Positions 36,143 to 45,314 of a DNA stretch of 64,000 bases are shown here, in pieces; position 1 is the stretch's first letter, and each line of letters starts with the position of its first letter. The translations under genes and the position numbers were made by a program. This DNA comes from RYN-230 sp963723595. GTDB lineage: Bacteria; Actinomycetota; Actinomycetes; Streptosporangiales; Streptosporangiaceae. The stretch is taken from NCBI GenBank assembly GCA_963723595.1, contig CAVRRQ010000006.1, forward strand, positions 868,001 through 932,000, in the 5' to 3' direction. The notes beneath the pieces are model-generated. The model saw only the letters and a list, made by a program, of their open reading frames with translations, was not told where the DNA came from and made no database searches.

Positions 36143-36959
36143 GTCGGCGTCGCCTCGCGGGGGTCGTCGCCGGGGGCCGGCTGCGTGGCGGGATCCGGCC
36201 CGGACGCGGCCTGTTCCCGTTCCACCTGGCGGGCGGCGCGGCGGGCCACGGCCGGGTGGTAGGGGGTGGCGGGCGGGCGCCCGCCGCGGAGCTCGGCCAG
36301 CAGGTCCGCGATGTCGCCCATGATGGCGTTCGTGGCCCCGCGCAGGACGTCCCGGGTCAGCGGCTTCCCCTGGTACTCACTCAGGTCCACGGGCGGCCCG
36401 GCGAGCATCCGGACCAGCTTGCGCGGCACCGCGTGCGGCTTGACCTCGCCGTAGGGGAGGATGTCCTGCGCCCCCCACTGGGCGACCGGGATCACCGGGA
36501 CCCCGGTGGCCAGGGCCAGCCGGGCCACTCCGGTCTTGGCCATCATCGGCCACTGGTCCGGGTCGCGGGTGGCGGTGCCCTCCGGGTAGATGATCACGCA
36601 CTCGCCGTCGGCCAGGGCCTGCTCGGCGACCTTCAGCACGTTCGCCGCGTCTGCTTCTCCCCGGCGCACCGGCAGCTGGCCGAGGACGCGCAGGAACGGC
36701 CCGATCGAGCTTCACGTCGAACGCCGAGGACTTGATCATGAACGCCGGGTAGCGGCCCGCCTCGTGCACGAACAGCGACATCGCGGGCCAGTCCGCGTAG
36801 GACAGGTGGTTCGCGGCCACGAGCATGCCGCCCTCGCGCGGGAAGTGCTGGTAGCCCCGCCAGTCCCGCTTCATCACCGACTTGATCAGCGGGGGGAGCA
36901 CGACCTTGGTGCCGTTCCGCCACGCCTGCGAGTAACGCCGGCCCTGCCGCGCTGCTCAT
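36139..36959 (-). CDS. plsC: 1-acyl-glycerol-3-phosphate acyltransferase, two frameshifts
   Basis: Membrane-associated acyltransferase. The likely start at 36959 (MSSAAG) shifts near 36940 into RRYSQAWRNGTKVVLPPL, then reads KRDWRGYQHFPREGGMLVAANHLSYADWPAMS with the HX4D motif (NHLSYAD). Near 36708 a second shift leads to LPVRRGEADAANVLKVAEQAL and the second motif IYPEGTATRDPDQWP. The C-terminus carries an Ala/Pro/Arg tail of about 40 residues. Restored length about 272. Followed directly by gpsA. Confidence 0.85.
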
Positions 36960-37060
36960 CGCTGCCGCCCGCTCATCGGTTGCCCGCTCATCGGGGATCT
37001 CCCGCCCTCATCAGGCTGCTCGTCATCGCAGTCAGTCTCCCGTTCCGCCCGGTGCCCTGT

Positions 37061-37122
37061 ACGAGGCAAGCCCCGCACGAGGCAAGCCCCGCCGAGGCAA
37101 GCCCCGCCGAGGCAAGCCCCGC
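37061..37122. repeat. Four-copy 15/16-bp tandem repeat
   Basis: Four head-to-tail units of CGAGGCAAGCCCCGC (the first two with an extra leading A) and a decayed fifth. It lies between the divergent plsC and cofC genes. The units are almost identical, so the array is recent or constrained. Confidence 0.8.
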
Positions 37123-37214
37123 CGACGCAACGCGGTCCGGCCACGCTGCCCGGGACCACGCTGCCCGGGCCCGCACGGCCCACACGCCTGATCACGCACC
37201 GGGCTGAGCACAGT

Positions 37215-37865
37215 ATGGTCGCCGGTGTGACCGAGATGCCGCTCACCTGGTCGGTGGTGATCCCCGTCAAGGTACTTGCCCGGGCCAAATCGCGGCTGGC
37301 CGGCCTGGCCGGGCCTGCCCGGGCCGAACTGGCGCTGGCCATGGCGGCGGACACGGTCCGGGCGGTCGCCGCCTGTCCGGCGGTGGCGGCCGTCGTCGTG
37401 GTGACGGACGACCCGGCCGCGGCCAGCGCGCTGGGCGCGCTGGGAGCCCGGGTGGTCGCCGACGAGCCGGACGACGGGCTCAACCCGGCCCTCGCGCACG
37501 GCGCGGCGGCGGCCGCGGCGTCCCGGCCGGACTGCGGGACGGCGGCGCTGGCCGCGGACCTGCCCGCGCTGCGGCCCGCGGAACTCGAGCGGGGGCTCCG
37601 GGCGGCGGCGCAGTGGCCGGAGGCGTTCGTTCCCGACGCGGAGGGCACCGGCACCACGCTGTACGCGGCCCGCCCCGGGGTCGCGTTCCGGCCGCGTTTC
37701 GGCACTGGCTCGGCGGCGCGCTACCGGGAGGGCGGGGCCGCCGAGATCGGGCTGACCGATGTGCCCAGCCTCCGCTCGGACGTGGACACCCCGGCCGGCC
37801 TGCAGGCCGCGCTCAGCCTGGGGGTCGGCCCGCGGACGGCGGAACTGGCCGCGCAGCTCGGCTGA
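37215..37865 (+). CDS. cofC: Phospholactate/phosphoenolpyruvate guanylyltransferase
   Basis: 216-residue nucleotidyltransferase of coenzyme F420 biosynthesis (CofC/FbiD), joining GTP to 2-phospholactate or, in actinobacteria, phosphoenolpyruvate. WSVVIPVKVLARAKSRLAGL at the start, VVVTDDPAAA, the nucleotide-metal motif LAADLPALRP, and EGTGTTLYAARPG plus DVDTPAGL near the end. Starts at 37215, 37227 and 37236 are possible; none has a clear ribosome site. Supports the F420-dependent enzyme elsewhere in the window. Confidence 0.92.
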   Translation: MVAGVTEMPLTWSVVIPVKVLARAKSRLAGLAGPARAELALAMAADTVRAVAACPAVAAVVVVTDDPAAASALGALGARVVADEPDDGLNPALAHGAAAAAASRPDCGTAALAADLPALRPAELERGLRAAAQWPEAFVPDAEGTGTTLYAARPGVAFRPRFGTGSAARYREGGAAEIGLTDVPSLRSDVDTPAGLQAALSLGVGPRTAELAAQLG

Positions 37866-37940
37866 GCCCGGGCCGGGATGCTCAGCGCTCAGGCGGGAGG
37901 CCAGCGCTCAGGCGGGAGGGTCAGCGGCCAGGCGGGAGGG

Positions 37941-38105
37941 TCAGCGGGTCAGGCGGCGACGGCGGCCCAGCCGCACCCCGACCAGGATGAGGTCCACGAG
38001 GATCACGACGATCCCGATGATCAGCAGGTAGAACAGGCCCTTCACGACCACGCCCACGATGCCCAGCGCGATCGCCGCGATGACCAGCAGCAGGAACAAC
38101 ACCAT
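37941..38105 (-). CDS. 54-residue hydrophobic membrane protein
   Basis: Tiny protein with two near-continuous hydrophobic helices (FLLLVIAAIALGIVGVVV and GLFYLLIIGIVVILVDLIL) and a basic C-terminus GRRRRLTR. The family is widespread in Streptomyces as an unnamed hydrophobic protein. ATG 38105 starts directly at the first helix; upstream in-frame sequence is polar and unconserved. It lies 22 bp downstream of the PRC-barrel gene on the same strand and may be co-expressed under stress; function unknown. Confidence 0.75.
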   Translation of the reverse strand: MVLFLLLVIAAIALGIVGVVVKGLFYLLIIGIVVILVDLILVGVRLGRRRRLTR

Positions 38106-38127
38106 CTGAGACTCCGATCCTGCCTGG

Positions 38128-38483
38128 TCAGCGGCGGGCGAGACGGCGTTCGCCGCTCGCTCCGGGCTGGTAGACGAGGTTGTAGTGCTTGAAGACCGAT
38201 TCTTCGTCCTCGGCAGGCAGTTCGCCATCGGTGTCGATGGACGGCGCGTCCTTCACCTGGTTGCGGGAATGGTTGACCTTGAGGTAACCCGGCCCCACGG
38301 TGGCCGCGTCGAGGGGCACGAACACCAGCCGGTGCCGGGTCGGCAGGCCCACCGTGATCGTGGCGAAGGCGGGCTGTCGGTGCCGGTATCCACGTACACG
38401 GATTCGAGCGTCCCGATCTTGTGGCCGCCGTCGTCCACCACGTCGTGACCGCGCCATTCCCGGATATCCGCCGCCTCGAACAT
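38128..38483 (-). CDS. PRC-barrel domain protein, one frameshift
   Basis: About 118 residues. The first frame has MFEAADIREWRGHDVVDDGG and KIGTLESVYVDTGTD, the classic start of a PRC barrel. After one missing base near 38378 the next frame continues PAFATITVGLPTRHRLVFVPLDAATVGPGYLKV, then a short acidic-polar tail. PRC barrels in actinobacteria occur in RNA-processing and stress proteins; this one has no second domain. Confidence 0.85.
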
Positions 38484-38769
38484 CACTATCCTCCCGTCGC
38501 CGCTGCCTGCCACCTACCCAGCGTTTCCATGCTCATCCAGGGTTCGCTGGGGAACGCGCGGCCCGGACGCACCGCGGGCCGGTGGCCGCGCCATGACCGG
38601 GATGGGCTCTGCGGATGGCGAGATTCTATGTGATCGGGGATCCGCCCCAGGGCCGCGTCGAGACGGTCATGGCCGGTGCCGGCTGATACGAGCGCGCACG
38701 GCGGACGGTCCGGCGACGTCCCCGAAGGGGGAACGTTGCAAGTGAACGCAGGTCGGCGCCCCATTAGGG

Positions 38770-39003
38770 CTATATGTGCACGATCGGGCAGGTCAGCGTC
38801 CTGGTGATGCCGGGCACGCCCTGGATCTGGGCGACCACGAGCTTCCCGAGGTCATCCACATTGCTCGCCTCCGCCCGGACGATCACGTCGTAGGGTCCGG
38901 TGACGTCCTCGGCCAGGGTCACCCCCTTGATGCTCCCGATGCGGCGAGCGACCTCGGCGGCCTTTCCCACCTCGGTCTGCACGAGGATGTATGCCTGGAC
39001 CAT
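38770..39003 (-). CDS. Stand-alone Lrp/AsnC ligand-binding domain protein
   Basis: 77-residue RAM-domain protein lacking a DNA-binding domain: MVQAYILVQTEVGKAAEVA, VTGPYDVIVRAEASNVDDL, QGVPGITRTLTCPIVHI. Such small proteins form oligomers that bind amino acids. Divergent from thiL, the order also found in Streptomyces. Confidence 0.93.
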   Translation of the reverse strand: MVQAYILVQTEVGKAAEVARRIGSIKGVTLAEDVTGPYDVIVRAEASNVDDLGKLVVAQIQGVPGITRTLTCPIVHI

Positions 39004-39087
39004 GCGTCCTCCCCGGGGGGCCTCATTGCCTTAGGCCGGAAGGGCCACGCTACCCTAAAGCCGAAAGACGGCAGCCGGGAGGGCCCC

Positions 39088-40043
39088 ATCACCGTCTCGG
39101 AACTAGGCGAATTCGGGCTCATCGCGGCGCTGGCCGCCCGCCTGCCGGCCGCTCCCGTCACGCTGGTGGGCATCGGCGACGACGCGGCGGTACTTGCCGG
39201 CCCCCGACGGGCGCGTGGTGGCCAGCACCGATCTCCTGGTCGAGAACCGGCACTTCCGCCGCGACTGGTCGTCCCCGCGCGAAATCGGCGGCAAGGCGGC
39301 CGCCCAGAACCTGGCCGACATCGCGGCGATGGGCGCGGTGCCGACCGCTCTGCTGGTCGGCCTCGCGGCGCCCGGCGACCTGCCAGTGGCCTGGGCCGAG
39401 GAGATGGCGGCCGGCCTGGCCGAGGAATGCTCCCGGGTCGGCGCCACCGTGGCCGGCGGGGACCTCTCGGGCGCGCCCCTGATCATGCTGGCGGTGACCG
39501 CGCTGGGGGACCTGGCGGGCCGGGCCCCCGTCACCCGCTCCGGGGCCCGCCCGGGGGACCTGGTGGCCGTGGCGGGCGTGCTCGGCCATTCCGCGGCCGG
39601 CCTGGCCCTGCTCCAGGCCGGGCTGACCGAGCCCGCGGGCTTGGTGGCCGCGCACCGCTGGCCACATCCGGACTACGCCGCGGGGCCGGAGGCGGCGCGG
39701 CTGGGGGCGACGTCAATGATCGACGTCAGCGACGGCCTCGTGCAGGACCTCGGGCACCTGGCCGGGCAGAGCGGGGTCCGCATCGACGTGGCCTCCGCCC
39801 AGCTGCCCGTCAGTAACGCTTTGCGCGCCGCCGCAGATGCACTAGGCGATCAGGACCCTGGTGATCAGGACCCGCTGGACTGGGTTCTGCGCGGGCGGTG
39901 AGGACCATGGCCTGGTCGCGACGTTCCCGCCGGGGACCGCGCTTACCGGGCGCTGGTCCGTGATGGGGCAGGTGCGTGAGGGTCAGGGGGTATGGGTGGA
40001 TTCGCGGCGATCTGAGAGGTTGTCCGGATGGAATCATTTTTGA
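39088..40043 (+). CDS. thiL: Thiamine-monophosphate kinase, two frameshifts, unusual start
   Basis: Makes thiamine diphosphate from thiamine monophosphate. Frame one: ELGEFGLIAALAARLPAAPVTLVGIGDDAAVL. One extra base near 39200 (CCGGCCCCCGACGG) moves to PDGRVVASTDLLVENRHFRRDW, AAQNLADIAAMGA and MIDVSDGLVQDLGHLA. An extra G near 39893 (CGCGGGCGGTG) moves to GGEDHGLVATFPPG. No ATG, GTG or TTG fits the N-terminus; GGGAGGG is five bases upstream of ATC 39088, which would start ITVSELGEFG, so either an AUC start or another base error. Length about 318. Confidence 0.87.
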
Positions 40044-40133
40044 GGCCCGAACCGCCACTCGCTCCCCGTATCCATCAAATTACAAGCATGTCACTATAGT
40101 TAGCCCGCCCTTTTCGTAGGTATAAACCCCCCA

Positions 40134-41183
40134 ATGCGATCACCGGGCAGGAGAGCAGCGCCGCGGCACCGGGCGCCGTCCGTGACCGCCCGCGCGCGGG
40201 CCGAGGCGGCCCGCCTGCTGCGGGGCGCGGACGGCGCGGCGCCGGGCGCCGGTGAGGCGCGGGACGCGGACGGCGGCCGGCTGGGTGGGGACGGCGAGCT
40301 GCGGGGTGGGCGGCGGGCCGCAGGGTCGGCCGGCAGGCGCCCAGGACCAGGCTGGACGGGAGCGGCCCGAGAAGGTCCGGCCGGGGGGCAAGCGGATCAG
40401 CCCGGCGCTGCGCAGGCTCGTGGTCACCCCCACGTTCGCCGCCGGCCTGGGCGTGGTCGTGGCCGCGTTCCTGGCCGCCAACATGTCCCGGACCGTGCTG
40501 CACTTCAGCGCCCCCATCCCGGGAAACCAGTGCACGTCCGGGGACTGCCACGCCCAGGAGCCGCACGGCGGCACGCTGGCCTCGGCCCGCCCCGGCGTCC
40601 ACATCACGCCCAGCGTCCCCTGCCGCGTCTGGCCCGGCCACCCGCCTCCAGCCCGGCGTGGCCAGCCCAGCATCTCGCCAGCCCGGCGGGCACCGCGTCG
40701 CGGCCGGGGGCAGCGGCGCACCGCAGCCCAGCGTGGGCAGCCAGCCGGTCAGCATCACGTACCAGCAGGTCGAGCAGTGGCCCGGCGGCTTCGCCGACCA
40801 GATCACGATCAGCGGGCTCGGCGGGACCAACGGGCCGAGACCTGGAGCCTGGCCTTCGGCTACCCCGGGGCGCGGATCGCCGGCGTGCAGGGCGCGCGCT
40901 GGGAGCCGGGCCAGGCCCGGTGCGGGGGTGGCCCAGGGGGTCGTCGTGGCCCGGCTGGGGGCAGCCGCGCGGCTCCGCGGACCCGGTGCGGCTCATGGTC
41001 ATCGTGAACGGCCAGCCTGGCGCGCCGTCCGGCTGCGCGCTTGGACGGCCGCTCTGCAGGTTCGCCCCGCCCGCCAGCCCTGATCAGCCGCCGGGCCCCG
41101 TGACGGGTGGCAGCAGCGCCCGGTTTTCGTTGCGGAAACATAAGTCGCGTGATCCGGGTGCGACGACCTGGCGCCCGATTTAG
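40134..41183 (+). CDS. Membrane-anchored protein with CBM2-like domain, several frameshifts
   Basis: A reconstructed gene, read across three frames. Start frame: low-complexity Ala/Arg/Gly. Second frame (from about 40340): KRISPALRRLVVTPTFAAGLGVVVAAFLAANM, a basic flank and one transmembrane helix, then CTSGDCHAQEP. Third frame (about 40690-40840): VSITYQQVEQWPGGFADQITISG, returning to ETWSLAFGYPGARIAGVQGARWEPG, then VRLMVIVNGQPGAPSGCALG. Together these resemble an anchored carbohydrate-binding module of the CBM2 type. One join is an extra G in AACGGGCCGAG. Downstream of thiL. Exact ends are uncertain. Confidence 0.5.
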   Translation: MRSPGRRAAPRHRAPSVTARARAEAARLLRGADGAAPGAGEARDADGGRLGGDGELRGGRRAAGSAGRRPGPGWTGAAREGPAGGQADQPGAAQARGHPHVRRRPGRGRGRVPGRQHVPDRAALQRPHPGKPVHVRGLPRPGAARRHAGLGPPRRPHHAQRPLPRLARPPASSPAWPAQHLASPAGTASRPGAAAHRSPAWAASRSASRTSRSSSGPAASPTRSRSAGSAGPTGRDLEPGLRLPRGADRRRAGRALGAGPGPVRGWPRGSSWPGWGQPRGSADPVRLMVIVNGQPGAPSGCALGRPLCRFAPPASPDQPPGPVTGGSSARFSLRKHKSRDPGATTWRPI

Positions 41184-41263
41184 CGGCGGTTTAGGCCGCA
41201 CGCAAGGACGGGCTGATATGTGCGCGGGCTAACGACCCTGCCGGACGGATGCGGCAGTGCGGG

Positions 41264-41449
41264 TCAGCGGGTGACTTTGCCGGCCTTGATGCAGGACGTG
41301 CAGACGCGGATACGCCGGCTGGTTCCCTCGGCGCGGGCCCGGACGATCTGGATGTTCGGGTTCCAGCGGCGCGGGGTGCGGCGGTGGGAGTGGGAGACGT
41401 TGTTGCCGAATCCCGGCCCCTTGCCGCAGATCTCGCAGACAGCAGACAC
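41264..41449 (-). CDS. rpmB: 50S ribosomal protein L28
   Basis: 61-residue zinc-type L28: VSAVCEICGKGPGFGNNVSHSHRRTPRRWNPN..., with the pairs CEIC and CTSC binding zinc. GTG start at 41449. Divergent from recG with about 220 bp between; I see no DAK-domain gene, which I recall lying between these genes in Streptomyces. The presence of all four cysteines marks the C+ (zinc-replete) version. Confidence 0.95.
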   Translation of the reverse strand: MSAVCEICGKGPGFGNNVSHSHRRTPRRWNPNIQIVRARAEGTSRRIRVCTSCIKAGKVTR

Positions 41450-41669
41450 GGGACGCTCCTTGCAGAACGCGGATGACTGGCCGATATGCCCGGGCTCAGG
41501 CCTCCCGTGACCGGGAGAGCGGGCGGAGATGCTCCGCCGCAGCCGTGCCCTGGGGCAGCGCTCAGAATAGCCGACCAGCGGCCCGGAACGCGAATCAGCG
41601 CCGGTGCCGGACGTCTGGCCCGCGTGGCCGGGCGTTCCTGTCGTCACCCGCAGCCTATTCTGTGAGGCC

Positions 41670-43933
41670 ATGGCGAGGCTTGATGACCCGCTCGACCGGG
41701 AGTTCGACCCGAAGACGGCCAAAGTCCTGGCCCGGGCGCTGGACGTGCACACCGTGGGCGAGTTGCTGCGGCACTACCCGCGCCGCTACGAGCAGCGGGG
41801 TGAGCTGACCGACCTGGCCTCGCTGCGCGACGGCGAGCACGTCACGGTGCTGGCCCAGATCTCCGCCGTCACCAGCCGGATGATGAAGAACCGGCGCGGC
41901 AAGCTGACCGAGGTGACCGTCACCGACGGCCACGGCACGCTGACCCTGGCCTTCTTCGGGCAGCCATGGCGGGAGAGGGAGATGAAGCCCGGCCTGCACG
42001 GCCTGTTCGCCGGCCAGGTGTCCTCCTACGGCCGCAAACGCCAGCTCATCCACCCCGACTGCGAGCTGCTGGGCACGGCGGACCCGGGCACCGAGATGGC
42101 CGCCGAGCACGCGGCCGAGATCATCCCGGTGTACCCGGCCACCAGGGAGATGGCGTCCTGGAAGATCGCCAAGGCCATCGGGACCGTGCTGGACACGCTC
42201 GACATCGCCGACGACCCGCTGCCCGCCGAGGTCCGCACCCGCTACGGGCTGCAGAGCCAGCTGGCTGCCTGGCACGGCATCCACCGCCCGGTGGAGTACG
42301 CCGAGATCGAGCCGTCCCGGCTGCGGCTGAAGTGGGACGAGGCGTTCGTGCTCCAGGCGGTGCTGGCCCAGCGGCGGCGGGCCGAGGACGCGCTGCCGGC
42401 CACGGCCCGCGCATCCCGCGGCGCGGCGGGCTGCTCGAGGCGTTCGACGCCCGGCTGCCGTTCGCGCTGACCAAGGGCCAGCTCGCCGCCGGCGAGGAGA
42501 TCACCACCGCGCTGTGCCGTGAGCACCCGATGCACCGCCTGCTGCAGGGCGAGGTGGGCTCCGGCAAGACGCTGGTGGCGGTCCGGGCCATGCTCCAGGT
42601 CATCGACGACGGCGGGCAGGCTGCCCTGCTCGCGCCCACCGAGGTCCTGGCCCAGCAGCACTACCGATCTATAACGGAGCTGCTCGGCCCGCTCGCCCGG
42701 GCCGGTGAACTGGACGGTGCCGGAGCACGCCACCCGGGTGGCGCTGCTCACCGGGTCGCAGGGGGCCAAGGCGCGCCGGGCCGCCCTGGAGGAGGTGGCC
42801 TCCGGGGCGGCGGGCATCGTGATCGGCACCCACACCCTGCTGTATCACCGGGTACGGCTCGACGATCAGGTCGTTTTTGACGATCTGGGCCTGGTGGTGA
42901 TCGACGAGCAGCACCGGTTCGGGGTGCAGCAGCGGGACGCGCTGCGCGAGAAGGCGCGGGGCAGCCGCCCGCACGTGCTGGTCATGACGGCCACGCCGAT
43001 CCCGCGCACGGTGGCCATGACGGTGTACGGCGACCTCGACGTGTCCACGCTGAGCGAGCTGCCCGCCGGGCGGGCGCCCGATCACCACGCACGTGGTGCC
43101 CGCCGCGGACAAGCCGCACTACCTGCGCGGACCTGGGAGCGGCTCCGCGAGGAGGTGGCGGGCGGCGGCCAGGCCTACGTGGTCTGCCCGCGCATCGGTG
43201 CCGAGGACGGCGCGGGGGAGCCTGGCCCGGAAGCGGACCCGGGGGTGGATGCGGACGCGGCCGGCGGCGACGACGGCACCGACGGTGACGTACGAGCTGC
43301 TACGAGGAGGACGCTGAGCGGCCGCCGCGCGCGGTCGTGGACATGATGGCCGAGCTGGCCGAGGGCCCGCTGGCCGGGCTGCGGATGCGCATGCTGCACG
43401 GGCGGATGCCCGCCGACGACAAGGACGCGGCGATGCGCGCCTTCGCCGACGGGTCGGTGGACGTGCTGGTGGCGACCACCGTCGTGGAGGTCGGCGTGGA
43501 CGTGCCCAACGCGACCATCATGGTGATCATGGATGCGGACCGTTTCGGCGTGTCCCAGCTGCACCAGCTGCGCGGCCGGGTCGGCCGCGGCGGCAAGCCC
43601 GGGCTGTGCCTGCTGGTCACGGACTCGCCGCCGGGCAGCCCGGCGCGTGAGCGGCTGGACGCGGTCGCCGCCACGGTGGACGGGTTCGCGCTGTCCCGGC
43701 TCGACCTCGAGCAGCGCCGCGAGGGAAACGTGCTGGGCGCCGCGCAGGCGGGCCGCAAGTCCGGGCTGAAGATGCTGACCCTGCTGCGCGACGAGGAACT
43801 GATCGTGGCGGCCCGGGCGGAGGCGCAGGCGGTGGTGGACGCCGATCCCCAGCTGGCCGGCCACCCCGCCCTGGTCGGCGCGATCCGGGCGCTGCTGGAC
43901 GAGGAACAGGCCAAGTTCCTGGAGAAGGCGTGA
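41670..43933 (+). CDS. recG: ATP-dependent DNA helicase RecG, at least five frameshifts
   Basis: Branch-migrating helicase that rescues stalled forks. ATG 41670: MARLDDPLDREFDPKTAKVL, wedge-domain HYPRRYEQRGELTDL. Breaks near 42415 (to LEAFDARLPFALTKGQ and the Walker A GEVGSGKTLVAVRAML), 42715 (to ATRVALLTGSQGAKARRAAL and DEQH), 43080 and 43130 (ITTHVVPAADKPHYL lies in a third frame), and 43300 (to MMAELAEGPLAGLRM and motif VI QLRGRVGRGG). All helicase motifs are present once frames are joined; length about 750, normal. Overlaps a possible rsmD start by GTGA. Confidence 0.9.
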
Positions 43934-44000
43934 CCGGGGCAGGCCGCGTGACCGGGGCGCGGCCGCGTGACGGGGCGGGCCGCGTGAACCGGGCGGGCCG
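43930..44000. repeat. Degenerate GTGACCGGGGC-type tandem repeat at recG/rsmD junction
   Basis: Four imperfect copies of GGCCGCGTGACCGGGGC-like units of 17-20 bp directly after recG. Obscures the rsmD start. Confidence 0.6.
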
Positions 44001-44053
44001 GGCAGCCGGGCGCGCCCGGCCGGCCCGGCGGGCTGCCCGCCGAAGACACCGCG

Positions 44054-44681
44054 GTGACCCGGGTCATCGCCGGCGTCGGCGCGGGGCCGCCGGCTCGCCG
44101 TCCCGGCGGGCCGGCTGACCCGGCCCACCAGCGACCGGGCCCGCGAAGGGCTGTTCGGCACGCTCGTGGCGCTGCACGGGCCGCTGGACGGGGCGGCCGT
44201 GCTCGACCTGTACGCGGGGTCGGGCGCGGTGGGCCTGGAGGCGCTGTCGCGCGGCGCGCGGCGGGCGCTGTTCGTGGAGGCGGACGCGCGGGCCGCCCGG
44301 GTGATCCGGGACAACATCGACGACGGTCGGCCTGAGCGGGGCGGAGCTGGTCACCGACCGGGTGGACCGGCTGCTCGGCCGCGGGCCGGCCGGGCCGGAC
44401 CGCTACGACGTGGCCGTCGCCGACCCGCCGTACGCGGTGACCGGCGACGAGGTGACCGGGATGCTGGCCGCGCTGGCCGGCGGCGGCTGGCTGGCCCCCG
44501 GCGCGGTCGTCGCGGTGGAGCGGGCCACGCGCTCCGGCCCGGTCGGCTGGCCGGCGGGATACGCACCGGACCGGTCGAGGCGCTACGGCGATACGACGTT
44601 CTGGTACGGTCTCGCCGCAGGCGCCCAGTCGGCAGGGAGAACCGTGATGGGCAGCGCAGATGTTGTGACGGAAGGGCGTGA
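44054..44681 (+). CDS. rsmD: 16S rRNA (guanine-966-N2)-methyltransferase, frameshifted
   Basis: SAM-dependent methyltransferase modifying G966. GTG 44054 (VTRVIAG) shifts near 44095 into RLAVPAGRLTRPTSDRAREGLFGTL, the SAM motif VLDLYAGSGAVGLEALSRGA and EADARAARVIRDNI. One extra G near 44325 moves to VGLSGAELVTDRVDRLL and the catalytic DPPY within VAVADPPYAVTGDEV. The final frame (RYGDTTFWYGLAAGAQ) has no stop before coaD and runs in frame into it; the end given is approximate. The start could also be nearer the recG stop. Confidence 0.8.
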
Positions 44682-44685
44682 CCGC

Positions 44686-45165
44686 GTGCGTCGTGTCGTC
44701 TGTCCAGGCTCGTTTGATCCGGTGACCAACGGCCATCTCGACATCATCAGCCGGGCGGCGCTGCTGCACGACGAGGTGATCGTCGTCGTCGGCGCCAACC
44801 AGGCCAAACACGGCCTGTTCACGGTCGAGGAACGGGTCGAGATGCTCCGCGACGTGACCTCCGGGCTGAAGAACGTCGAGGTGGGCACGTTCCGGGGGCT
44901 GCTCGTCCAGTACTGCCAGGACAACGGGATCTCGGCCATCGTGAAGGGCCTGCGGGCGGTCAGCGACTTCGAGTACGAGATGGAGATGGCCCAGATGAAC
45001 TACCGTCTCGCGGAGATCGAGACGCTGTTCATCGCGGCCAACCCGGTGTACAGCTTCCTGCGGTCCAGCCTGGTCAAGGAAATCTGCCGGTACGGCGGCG
45101 ACGTCACCTCCCTGGTCCCGGAGCTGGTGTTCGACCGCCTGCAGGAGCGGCTCGGCTCTTCCTGA
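44686..45165 (+). CDS. coaD: Pantetheine-phosphate adenylyltransferase
   Basis: 159-residue enzyme of coenzyme A synthesis. VRRVVCPGSFDPVTNGHLDII with the TNGH ATP motif, then GLLVQYCQDNGISAIVKGLRAVSDFEYEMEMAQMN, and the C-terminal SSLVKEICRYGGDVTSLVP with the ISSTxxR-equivalent. GTG 44686 follows GGAAGGG by nine bases. Reading continues upstream in frame into rsmD without a stop. Confidence 0.95.
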   Translation: MRRVVCPGSFDPVTNGHLDIISRAALLHDEVIVVVGANQAKHGLFTVEERVEMLRDVTSGLKNVEVGTFRGLLVQYCQDNGISAIVKGLRAVSDFEYEMEMAQMNYRLAEIETLFIAANPVYSFLRSSLVKEICRYGGDVTSLVPELVFDRLQERLGSS

Positions 45166-45314
45166 CCACGGGGCCTGACCACGGGGCCGGAGCCGGGGGC
45201 CGGAGCCCGGGGCTGCCCGCAGGGCCTGAGCGGGGCCGGTTATGCCTTAAGTTGGGAATCGGCTGGTCGCCGGGTAGGCTGATCAACCCAACCTCGCCGG
45301 ACACCGTACTTGCT

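Noticed and set aside
37061..37122. CRISPR array
   Set aside because: Units are directly adjacent with no spacers; it is a simple tandem repeat.
40075..40830. 251-residue minus-strand frame opposite the CBM2-like gene
   Set aside because: Antisense Arg/Pro/Ala-rich frame; the plus strand carries recognisable helix and domain patterns.
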